A stretch of 64,000 nucleotides of DNA from NCBI GenBank assembly GCA_014706295.1, contig JACSVZ010000022.1, positions 13,782,830-13,846,829 on the forward strand, read 5' to 3'. The notes beneath the pieces are model-generated. The model saw nothing but the letters and a program-made list of their open reading frames with translations. It was not told where the DNA came from and searched no databases. Source of the DNA: Lycocorax pyrrhopterus obiensis. Lineage: Eukaryota > Chordata > Aves > Passeriformes > Paradisaeidae. Position numbers and translations under genes: made by a program. Of this stretch, positions 24,478 through 35,800 are shown piece by piece. Within the stretch, counting starts at the first letter, position 1; every line of letters begins with the position of its first letter.

Positions 24478-27400
24478 CTGTGGAGATTACAGAACAAACT
24501 CGTGTCACTTGTGTTCCCTGGGTTCCTCGCTCCAAAACTGGAACTATGAGTGTAGGATTTGTCAACACTGTGCAAAGCCTTTCTGTCTCACAGTTCTCCG
24601 AATTAACTCAAGCACCAGGAGCCTGGCACTTGACGGAGGCTTTGATAAGACAAATCATCCTGCTCCTGACACCACCTGGCTGAACTGCACTGCTTTTGTA
24701 GCCACACCATAATATTCTGCAGGGCAGAGGTTTGCTCACAGTCCTAATAAAATCAGGTGACGCTTCACGGGGTCTTGCACAAGACGGTGGTTTTGCCAGC
24801 ATAAAGCACGCTACAGCAACCCATCATTAGTTCAGCAACGAATCTACTTCAGTTCAGACACCCAGCACCTGTCCTGATCTCTGCCCCACTCCAGGACTGC
24901 TGGGACTGAATGGCACAAGCAGAGCCCAGATCTCCGAGGGTCACTCAGTCCTGACAGTGCTGCCCAGCCAATTTATCAACACTTCTTTTCCAGATTATGA
25001 CAATGCAGACACTTTTGTCCTATTTTTTTTCCCCCCAACAAAAACCATTTTAACCGCAGTCCTGAATACAAAAAAGTGTTGAAAATGTTTCAGAACCATT
25101 ACATGCAATACCTTCTAAGTAACAGTCCCTAGACTGACACCTGTAACATGATTTTAACTCTGCCCAGCAATTTTACCAACAGGTAGGATGCAAGAAGGAA
25201 ACCAGACTAGTTAAAACTATTTCTAAGTAGAAGAGGAGTGGGAAATAGATAGGGCATATTATAATAGAATTGCTGTTTCCTGCCCTACAAGGAGTGCCAG
25301 CACAGATCATTAACATGAACTGGCAGGACCTGTGCATTGTGTTTCAAGTAATTAGAACTTTTTTTTCCTGGATGTGGATGAGGCAAGGAGGCACCGAGTA
25401 ATCTATTATGGCAGAAGGATTTTCTTACTGGATTTGTACCGATTCTGAATCCAACTTGGAAACATCCCCTACTATTTTTTGGTTTTGCACTACTTCTAAT
25501 CAAAACACCCCTGGCATCCTCCATGGACTTGAAATGCACTGTGGTAAACTCCTTGGAAACCATACGGATAACACCTGAAGTCCTGGGGCTAATAATTAAT
25601 AACTTGTGCTACCAAACTAGAATTGTTTATCCTGTATCCAAAGCAGGCACTCAGGGATTTTCCTTAGGGGTTCTCAGAGAATTATTTCCCAAAATTTTAC
25701 CTCCCAGGCTGCCCTGGGACAGCTCTAGTTTTACCACTTTCAAGAACCTCTTCAATATTAAGAAGAGAGAAAAAATTACATGGTCAGTGCAGTCCATTGG
25801 ATTTCACTCTAACTTAATTCTTATTAAGACTGTTAAAAGTCTTGTTCTTCAAGCAGCAGCATGTGGGTGGTATAAAAAAATGCAGTTTGAGCACTTGAGT
25901 GGATTGCTGAAGTGCCCAGAGGTATGTGCATCCGGTGTTGAGAACCCAGGACCAATTCTGCCCTTTCTGCCTGGAATTGGATATTTCTTCAGTAATGGAT
26001 TTTCCCCCTACTGTTCTGCTTGGGTTTTTATAATAAAGGGAATTCTTTGGCCATGCTGGCAAACATTAGTTGCTATAGGAATGTGTAACTGTTTACAGGT
26101 GCAATATTGAATTGTGCTCCCTTCCTGGGACTAACAAGTGGCTTGTGTTTATTTGTTGTGGACAAAAGAGCCTTCAGCAGTGAGGGGAACAGGGGCACAC
26201 GGGTTAGAGGGGCACAACGCCTCGAAGCCATTCATCTGCCTTTGTCTTTAAAGAGAATGTCTGTCAGCTGCAGTGGCTCAGACAATTCATTATGAAACTT
26301 TGGCTGTAAGCTCTTCTGAAATGCAAGCATTGCACTCATTGATCTGCAGATACAAAGTGAAGAGCACAAACCTTTCTAATATAGATGTTGTTCGCTGTGT
26401 TCCCTGTTCCACCCCTAAGGAGAGCAGGAAGGCACCATATTCCATGGCACGTGGAACTGCTGTTCCTACAGACGTGTTCTTCCGTGTACTCCTGCAGGAC
26501 ACACTGCTCAGACAGATCTTGTGAACAAAATATTCCAAATTTTGTTTTAATGCTACTTAAAACACATTCAAAAATACATTGGAGTTATGTTTTAAGGCTG
26601 AATAATCTGTTTCAGGAGTCCTAATTTGATACCAAAAGCAGTTTTCCAACATGAACACAGGATAAAGGGCACAGAAGGATCACCTATTACTTGTCTGCCA
26701 GAAAACACAGATTGTTTTCCTACACCTGCCTACTCCATGATGCATTTCAGCTTTAATGAGAGTGGCTCACTCTCAAATTAAAAATTACGTTTTTATACAC
26801 TCATTCTTCTAAGTTCTTAGGCAAAAAAACGTTAATTGGCAAAGCCACCACTTTTACAATACTCTATTTAACATCTTAGGTATATGTTAAAATTATCCAA
26901 ACCAATCACGTATAATTCTAGCATAGCGATTTTATAACCAAATTTTTGATTCTACAAAACTTCGAATTAATCTTTTTACTCCACGGGAGCTACTCCTTTA
27001 AAATAGTATGAAATGAGGATCTGGTCCTGCAGAGCAGTTAATCAGGTATTTAATTTTTGTACACTGAGTTGTAACAAAGAGCTGCTCTCAGTCTGTAAAT
27101 GCCCCATTAAATCATATTTAGGAAAAAGGTAAGAATATGCGAGCAGGAACAAGTGTGTCCTCCAAGGATTTCAATACTCGAACAGATTTATATGCTTGAC
27201 TTGGCTGTACAAGGTCACCTCATCACTGAATTCCTTTTTAAATATAGGCCTCCAATGGTACCTTTTATTTAAAGAAAGATGTTGCAATAGCTGTACCTGT
27301 TCAGACAGCTTGGCTGAGGTGAGGCAGCTGCGTTGATCAATTCATGCCCACTATTCATCTTTTCTTCTTGGCAAAGGAACTCAGCTTTATCAAGGTAACT

Positions 27401-28258
27401 TCCAGACAAGGGACAAGGTCAAATGTTGCCGTCCTGACAAGCAAAGGCAAGATTTCCCAGGATCTGCTCTCTCTGTTTGCTGTGCCACTTTTGCTCACAC
27501 AAGCCACAAGGCAGAGGCCTGGATTTGAGCCTTTCTCTTGCTGAGGAAGCAGTTTGGGTTTGGGGACTTTCCCCACTGTTGTTATTATCCAACTCTGGCA
27601 CCTTTCCTTGCCTTAGTCAGCAAAGAGCCCATGAGGGAAGTCTGGGAATGAGCAGGGCACTCCTAGGAATACCTTGGTCCCACCTCACTCAGAGCAAGGA
27701 CTTTGCGTGGTAACCACCTGAGGAGATGCCTCTTTCCCAAAGGAGAGTTCTCCCACTTTTGGGCAGCTCACAGAACACGAACCCACACTGTCAAGTTTGG
27801 GATTTAGGGGTTTTAAGAGCTGAAGTTATACGTTTTATTTCTGCATTGCTTTACATCTTCTTCTGTCAGGCACTAAATGACACCACCAAGGTGGGAAGCT
27901 TCAGCTCCTGGTGTTCCTGGGTGCCTCATCCTTCGTGTGCTCAGTTGGTATTGCTCCCAGAATGTAACACTTGCATGTCCACTCCCACACATGCATAAAA
28001 ATAAAATGGAATGTCTAAAGCAGTAGAACAAATGTAACTGGAGTCCTGGTATTTAAATTCATCTTTCTAAGTTTTTTTCCGTATAAAAATTAAGATAGTT
28101 ATTTGAAGAAATCCAGTTTTCGAAGAGCAAAATGCCGTAATTTGTTATACAGACAAATAGAACCTTTTGCTTTTTTCTTGGTTTACATAGACCAACAGAG
28201 TTATCTGAGTTTGACAGGAAAAAAGGTGAGGGGATTTTGATCTTTGGGAGCAACTTAC
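24478..28258. other. Spacer including the longest open frame in the window
   Basis: The plus-strand frame at 25523-26110 is open for 195 codons. Its composition (rich in L, I, S, F), lack of recognisable motifs and lack of convincing flanking splice signals make it look like chance in AT-rich DNA. No repeats or RNA genes were recognised in this stretch. Confidence 0.4.
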
Positions 28259-28370
28259 CATTGAAAATGCTGTAACATGACAGCTGATGCATAGATTGAT
28301 TTCCTTTTTCTCCAGTTAGGAGCTTTCCACTGCCAATCCACCAGTAACGACAGAAATGCAACAGTGCCAT
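28259..28370 (-). CDS. Candidate 5' coding exon, minus strand
   Basis: On the minus strand an ATG at 28370-28368 opens a frame of 37 codons (MALLHFCRYWWIGSGK...) that runs into a strong donor, TTTTCAATG followed by GTAAGT (GT at 28258-28257), leaving one base for the next exon. A moderate acceptor (GTCTGTCCTAG) lies directly upstream. No signal peptide or domain is evident and the peptide is not recognised. No upstream promoter or downstream partner exon was found. Confidence 0.2.
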
Positions 28371-28555
28371 CTCTAGGACAGACTCACTCCCCTTCCTTGT
28401 GGGATTCTTCCCATCCCAGTTCTGGTTTCAGTAGTTTTTCCACACCATCATTTTCTTTGTTCAATTAGAAAGGCAAAATATTTGCATTACAACACCAAAG
28501 CATTTGATCAATTCTGCTAGAATTTTTTCAGCTCATTTTCTTCAGTTCATTTTAC

Positions 28556-28745
28556 TAAGTAAAAAAGGAAATTTTATTTAGTATTGGTAAATTGTAATTT
28601 AATTTTTTTTATAAAAAAACAAAATTCAGAGTTATGTGATGATAATTTTTATTAAATATACGTTTGCAAAAAACTATAATCTGGGACTTGATATATGAAA
28701 AAAAGTTATTAAACAAAATATAACCCATAAATTTTAGATTAATTC
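28556..28745. other. Extremely AT-rich segment
   Basis: About 190 bases consist almost entirely of A and T with runs such as TTTAATTTTTTTTATAAAAAAAC. Such segments can unwind easily and are often proposed as matrix-attachment sites, but no defined motif is present. It is listed as a compositional feature only. Confidence 0.6.
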
Positions 28746-29282
28746 AGTGAATGGAAATATCTGCACTAACTTGGTTAGGTTTGAATTTTCAGTTTTCTAC
28801 AGTGTCTACTTTGTTTCAGAACTTCTGGCACAGATTTAGGAAAGTTTTGATGCTCATTATCTATGTGTGTCCTCAGGAATACTCTCGAAATGCTCTGCCA
28901 TGTGCTTTACTCAGGAATGCTGTGGGTTTCTGCTCTAGGCAATGCTCAGCTAAAAAGGTTCTTTTGCTTGAAAATGCAAATGCATACACAGACCAAAAAG
29001 AGAATTTGTACCTAGGAAATGTTTTCTACAGAGAAGGTAGATGATGATCCAAAAAAACCTCTCACTTAATGTTTTTGGGAAGAAACAAACTTTGAGGGAA
29101 TTCTCTTGGAGGAAGATCATTTCTTACTTGACTCTGTGGCTGAAGAAGTTGCTCCTGGCAGCTTCGCAGACAAATAGTGCCCAGTGAAATCCTGGAACTC
29201 CTCTTTCATTCCCTGCTCTAATCCACATCCAAGAACAATATGTATTCCGTACTGTGCCTCATCTTGCCGTTTTTATTTCCAG
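28746..29282. other. Spacer
   Basis: Contains a 97-codon plus-strand frame (28751-29044) with no recognisable content. Nothing else is supported. Confidence 0.4.
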
Positions 29283-29375
29283 AAAGGTCATGAGAAAAAG
29301 ATTAATGAAAGGAGTGTTGTCTCAGAGACCCTACAGAGAGAGTACGGAGTGAGGCAATAGAGAGACAATCAAAGG
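29283..29375 (+). CDS. Candidate exon (93 bp) with in-frame stop near its end
   Basis: A strong acceptor (CGTTTTTATTTCCAG, AG at 29281-29282) and a donor-like AAAGG/GTGAGA at 29376 enclose 93 bases. Frame 1 reads 25 codons (KGHEKKINERSVVSE...) and then TAG. It would fit phase-wise after 6148-6205 as a terminal coding exon, but the 23-kb gap and absence of recognisable homology make this tentative. A pseudo-exon is more likely than not. Confidence 0.18.
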
Positions 29376-30038
29376 GTGAGACCAAAGAACTCTTTCACAG
29401 GTTCTTTTAGGCTGCAAAATGTCTTAAGAAATGATGAACTGTAAATTTTGTATGACACATCTTCTATGGCCTTAACATATATAAAATGTGCTTCTGGATC
29501 ACTACCATTTTCCTTTCAAATCAGGCCAAAGCAACATTTGCTGCCTCTGCTCTGTACAGAAAATTCTGTTAATTTGTTAGAAGAATAAATATTTTTTAAA
29601 AATTGAATAAGTTCTTTATATAATACTTAGAAAATCTGAGAGCCAAAAGCCTTCCTATTTAAAAGCAAACACCACCATAGTTTGTCTGCCTTCATTTTAA
29701 ACACTTTCTGTTTTTAAAAAGAAAAGATCTCGGTCATTTCAGCTCATCAGTCCATCATAATCATTTCCCATTTAAACAAGGACTATGGAATATTCTTGTA
29801 GACTTTCTTTCCTTGGAAATAAGAAAAGAAGGAATTATTTATGCTTCACCTAACTTTTTTCTGCCCTTTTCCTTTAGAAAACTACAGCACATTGTTTTAT
29901 CTTCAAAAGTTTCTATTTCTCCTCCCTCTTTTTATCAACACTCTCTTGAGTGAAAAGACTTTTTGTTTTCTCCCATCAGTTGAGCCAAAGACTGCTTCAG
30001 TCTTCATTTACTCTTTCATGTTGAGCCTTGGGGTTACA
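29376..30038. other. Spacer
   Basis: AT-rich, no recognisable gene, RNA or repeat. Confidence 0.45.
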
Positions 30039-30074
30039 CTCCCTTCTCTTCTCTTTTTTTCCTTTTTTTTCCCC
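30039..30074 (+). repeat. 36-nt pure polypyrimidine tract
   Basis: Thirty-six consecutive C/T bases. The complementary strand is pure purine. Such tracts can adopt triplex structures and also mimic splice-acceptor tracts. No AG acceptor follows closely. Confidence 0.85.
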
Positions 30075-32773
30075 ATACAATCCAAAGGGGACACATTTTG
30101 TTCCTGGTCACTAGCAATACCAGGTTGTTGGATCAGAGCGCTGATGCCCCTCATTAACTCATCTCTTGTTTAAAAACACCATAAATGAAAGAAAAGGCAG
30201 GAAAAGTACAGTCTTTAATCTTGGCTCTTCTACCTGATCTTAAGGAGGTAGGGAAAGATAATTCAGTAGGGAGTCCTGGTTTCTGGTATGGTGACTTATG
30301 ACCACAACTCTGTGTGACAGAGTTGAACTACCCAGACAAACCCTGTCTTGTGCCTTTAGCCAGACATTGATACAGGTCCACTTTTTTATTGTGGATATGG
30401 AGAAGTTGGAGGACTTCAGGCATGAGAAAAGGACAATGCTGATTTCCTCTGCCTAAAGGATTACATTAATATCTTCTGCCAGTAACAGATTAAAGTGTTG
30501 GGAATACAGATGCGCTGTAATGAGCTCAATAAAACAGAATTATTCTATGCTGCGTTAATATATTAGAATCACTCCTAACTACCATTTTAATGTTACTTGG
30601 GCTATGTGCTGACAAGACTTGTCCACAAAATAGATGAGTTAATTGTTCTTCTAATTGTTTTATTTCTGGAGTTCCTTCCAGACTTCACCACTCTTTCATG
30701 ACTTTACGTTTTCAGCCTCGTGCTGACCGATGTGTGTCTTTGGAAGCCCCGTGGCTGATCTCTGTCTCTAATCTCATATCCTTCCAAGCTGACAGTTCTG
30801 CTTCTACTGTGACACTTTGTCCATTTATTTACAATGTTTCTGCACAACATCTGTCCCCGTTTTTTCCTTCATCTTTTACTCCAAACCAAGTGCTCGTTTG
30901 TCACTTGGTTACGTGCCGTGTTTTCATATGCATCTCAATGATTAGTGGTGCATGCAGAGGCAGGAGCAGTCAAGTTGTACCTGAAGGAAACATTTGTCCA
31001 TGTTATTGACGGTAAAATGTTGTTTGGACAGCTCTCCAAATATATTTGTGCTTAATTGCCTTGAGAATTCTATTTTTGCTGTTAGTTGGCATCAGAGGAG
31101 CTGCTCAGGGTGGTGAAATCACCTGAGATTGCAGGTGGGGAGCTGATGAAAGAAGGGGGTCTGTGCCTGTGCCGAGGGTTCAGGCTGCGAGCTCTGCACA
31201 CACCTGGAGCCCCACAGCTCTGCCCACATGGGACTCTGTGTGACACCACAGCAGAATGAGCTCCCTGCCTTCCCTGGGTATTCAGGTTTTACAAGGATTT
31301 GGGGGACTGGATGGAGAAGGTCCTTCCTGGCACAGTTGCAATGACTGGACAAATGAACGATGATTTTTAAATACTTTGGTCGTCCACATAATCTTGAACC
31401 CTGAGGAAAAGCAGACAGTAACTGTGACATGTTTGTATAGCATCTCTGGGGTGATCCTTTTAAAATGTGTGTTTTCTTTATCTCCCTCTTCTCCAGAGCT
31501 TCCAGGAATTAGTTTAAAGGACACTGTACCAATTTAAGCACCTAAATAGTGTTGTGTGACAGTTAATTAAAAATTAGCTATAAATGTTAAGTAGAACACA
31601 GAGGAAATTTGGTGAAATGTGTTCAAATCTCTTTGAGGCACCTGTGTGATATTTACAGTATTATATTTGCAAATCTACGCAGTGCTTGTCACCCTGCTGC
31701 GTCCACTCAGTCTCCTCTACACAGGAATTTATAGGTTTTTAGTGTATAAAATGCTTCTTCAATATCAGGATGTTCTGCTGACAAAATGCTGATGCTTTCA
31801 GGTGAAATACTCATATTCCGTTAGTAATTTGAAAGTATAAAAGAAATACATCTAAAGCATTGCAAATAAAGCTATACAGTGCATTCTGCTGACATAGATG
31901 GATGCAAAACTCAATTTCTTACTCCTTGTCTTGCATGCAGCACATCCTACATCGGATTCCACTATAATATTTCATGTTGTCAAGTTCTCCTAAGGTCTTG
32001 CAGGCCCTTCAAAAAGGAGAGGGGAATATTCTGTACTTGCAGTTATATTTTACATGTAGAATATGCCTTCAAAATCTCCACGCCTTAATTTTACAATTTC
32101 AATACATATAAGAGACGTCACCCATGAAGGGTATTACGTGTCTTTCAAAAGTGTGAACGATCCAAAACTCAAAAGACCCTCAGGTATAAATGAATTTGGA
32201 AGCACTTTCTCATGAGTGAAAGAAATGTAATCACTCTTCAGGGGTGAGATGTTTTATTAACTCCACAGATATCCATTTTAGTCTCTTTAAAAAACATCAA
32301 AAATAATATCTATTTAAATCCTGGTGTGTGTCCTATGGGGAAAAGGTGAAAAAATGTGTTGGAGTCATCAAAATATCTCTTGGTCCCTCTATTTAATTTT
32401 CACTTTCCTGAGCACCATGATGGAAACAGTGGACTAACTGTGCTTCTCTACTGAACTGCTAAAAGCCTGGGATGGGCCATTGAGCGACATGGAAAAGAGG
32501 ACTTGTGTTTTGAAAATAGTTATCTGTATCTTGTACCAGTCACGAAAATATAAGAGAGATATTTGGCTACTTTCTGAGGTGGGTTAGAAATTAGCTATTA
32601 GTTGGTCTAGATAAATTTAGAAGCACTGATAAATTTACAATTGACTTGGTTTTATCTTGGCTTGATTTTAATTTTGTTTGTTACAATAATAGGGGGGGCA
32701 TTCAATGATCTGTAGACACAAAAACATCCACGACCTTGCTGCACTAAAGAGTTTAAACTATAATTTTAAATGT
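30075..32773. other. Spacer
   Basis: No gene recognised. Frames of up to 103 codons near 30698-31009 and 31119-31430 lack known motifs. A GC-richer patch sits at 31130-31290. Confidence 0.4.
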
Positions 32774-32894
32774 CATTCTACAGACAGGGAATGTAAAGAA
32801 CATTTGATTGATGGGTGGTGGATTGGTGTCAGAGTTAGAAATAGATCCCAGGTCTCATGTATCTTCATCCAGGACATCACCCACCAGGCTACAC
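32774..32894 (-). mobile_element. MIR-type (tRNA-derived CORE) SINE fragment, antisense
   Basis: On the plus strand the segment follows the reverse complement of a MIR-like SINE in order. A 'cattctacagacaggga' block (cf. 'cattttacagatgaggaa') is followed by 'tcagagttagaaatagatcc' and 'caggtctc' (cf. 'cagagccaggattagaaccc' and 'aggtctcctgac'). Last comes 'ccaggacatcacccaccagg' (cf. 'ccagtgctctacccactagg'), which corresponds to the tRNA-derived head. It is strongly diverged, as expected for an ancient amniote-wide family. Boundaries are approximate. Confidence 0.65.
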
Positions 32895-35800
32895 TTTTAG
32901 ACCTTAAAACTGAACTCGATCCTTGCAGATATTAAGAATTTTACATAATGTAGAACACGTTCCAGCTCTGACATTAGTAGAAGTAGCTTTTGCTCAGTAG
33001 TGGATGGAACTGATTTTAACTGAACATAACACAGACAGAAATGTTTTTTTAAAAAAGTGAATGTGCAAACAAGTGATTTATGAAGGTTGTGAATTCCATA
33101 ATCAGAATCTCAGGGAAGATCTTAAGGAGTTCTGCTGTTCCACAGTACACCATAAATCCCAAGGTGTTCTGCAGTTTTGGGAATCAGGCCTTTAAATGTG
33201 CATTCACAAGCTGGGAGTAGTTTACCAGCATTAAACAATTTAATCTACACTGTGAGGTGACATCTCCTTCAGGAGTGTTACCAATTCTGTGGAAAAAAAA
33301 TTCATCCTACTCTGTTTTACCCAGCACTTTGTACATCAGTACAAAATAACACAGAGGGAGTGTAAACCTCTCAGGCACCTGATTTACATCTGATTTGTAG
33401 TAAAAACAAAAACACAACAGAGCAATGAAATCTTTGTCAGCTTTCAAAGCATCCGTCCTACATCACACCCAGTGTCCACAGTGGGCAGTGCTCGCACGTG
33501 TTCCTCTTGCCTGGCAGCCAACTTGTGTTGAATGATGGGTCACAAAATTCCCAGAAAAGTCATTAAGCATCTCTAAATCATCTCTTCATTCTCAGCCTGG
33601 CCAAGACTGTGTAGCGGACATGATTTACAACATTTTGTTCAATCTGTGCGGATTAGGAAGAGGAATCTTCATAATTATATAGGCTTGCTGTTATTTAAAT
33701 ATTTACCAACATTAAACACCAAAGGGGCTGTGCAAATGATCCAGGGGATTCATATTGTTCTAAGCTAATATCCGCTGTACAATATTATGCAAATCGTGTA
33801 AACTTTATTCGGTTGCCTCTGCTCCGAGCAGTGTATCCCAAGGCAGCTATTCACTAACTTGAAACAGATAAAGTTTTAATAATAAATAGTGATGATGAAT
33901 AAGTTAGAAAGTTTGTGCAATGCTAATGTAGTTGTTGGCCCCAGGGTAGTTTATTAGATAAACAAGTAACATTTTATAAGTTGCCTGCACATAAGTGGCT
34001 TTTGTTTTCCAGGAAATGTTTGTATGATAAATTATTTCAAAACATGAGGTGTTAACGAACAAATTGTATTCACTTTCAATTTGCCACCACTTTCCTGAGA
34101 CGTGATTTAAACACCAAAATTTTATTTTATCAAAATGACAGTAACGTGAGAAAATAAACTATGGGATGAGGGGAAAATGCAGCATTCCTAAACCAAGGGA
34201 TAGAGCTGCAGCTCTTTCCATCAGTATTCAGGGCATTTCCAGGACTTAGGCCCTCACAGACAGTAAAAATTAGATAAAACAGTCCAAGGAATACAGGAGT
34301 CCCAGTTATGCCCACGTTATACCTCTGGCCTGGACAGTATGGACCTGTGGTAGAACAGCTGAAAGCATTTATATGATTGGGAGAGAAATCCTGCTAAACC
34401 AAAAGGGAGTGAAGCATAAACAGGTTTATTTAACCAGCACACTGCAGGGAAAAACCAGCCAAACCTATTAATGACACTTTCCACTCCATGCAGTGCATCC
34501 CTGACCCACACAGGGCTCTCTTTTTCTAAAGTACATTTTGAGCATCTGCATTGTAGTTATGCTCAAAATCCTCCTGATGTTACATCAGCTCTTAATAGAC
34601 CCAGATCACCATCATTTGGATCTTTGCTGATTTTTTTTTTTTAATGTAAACAACAAAACAATTTGATATCCTTTCAGGGAAAGAACAGATGGTGCACTGG
34701 TGAGAAGGGTCTCTCACTACATTTCCTTGGATTTTGCAGCTCTGGGCTGTGGTCTGCCTGATTATTGCTGCCCTGCTGTGAGTCACTCACGGAAACATTT
34801 ATGGCATGGGACATGGCTGCAAGGTTTTTGGGGAAAGCCTGTGTTTCTCTCTGTGTTTGCTGTCTTACATGACAGCATCAGTCACAAAACCCTCTTCTTT
34901 TCTCCCGTTCCATGGCTGGATGGATTCAGAATTGCTGCAGAATTGTCAGGAATATAAAGCCTACAAAATAAATCACAAAACCATATGGATTTGCATAGGC
35001 TTTAATGGTTAGAATTTTGCACTACAGGAGTCAAGTTTCCCATTTCTGTCTCTTCCAGTTTCTTACCGCTAGTTAAGATGAGTCACTGGAGTGCTGGTAG
35101 GTTCAAATAATTGGGGGTATTTTTAAGAAATAGGTAGCAGAAATCACATTTCAATTTTAAAGAAAATACTTTTAGACTCTTAGATGAAAAGTAGCATAAA
35201 AAAGCCTTCTTTTGGCTGTACATCAGCACACCTGTGCTCCAATTCATCTCAGAATGAAGTATAAAGATAGGCAAAAAATAAGGGAAAAACACAGATTAAG
35301 GTTTCAACACTCAGAAACTATTTGAACTTCATGGATTTTGGGTATAGTTTTTAGAACAGTGAAAAGGACAGGGGAAACTTTAGGGAGCTATCTGCTCTCT
35401 ATTCCCCCAAGTTAATTTGATCATTGAGATATTTGTTTTATGGGATCCCACATGCAGCCTGCACTCCAACATTGGGAAAACTCTTTTCTCGCACCCCTGT
35501 TCTGCACTGAGGTAAAATTCCTGATGTTCAAATTTTTGTATACACAGAAAGTGATATTTGCCTTAAAATTTAGCTGTAAGATTTCTGTGAAAGTAGGAGC
35601 AGAAATTGGTTTTTTGAAATTTGAATTTTTTTAAAAAACCTGAGCAGTCGAGGAACTTCCTACGAGGTCTTCTAGAATATCACTTGAGTGCTTGTCAAGT
35701 GTCTTTCTTCTGCTTGAATTTTCCACATTGGTGGCTGTTGCTATGATACATCAGAGCCGCTGGTAGCAACAGGAGTCATTTCATGGGCAGGAGATCCCGT

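Noticed and set aside
25523..26110. Longest open frame in the window (195 codons, +)
   Set aside because: No domain, no convincing splice signals at its ends, composition typical of translated AT-rich spacer. Length is within what chance gives in 64 kb over six frames.
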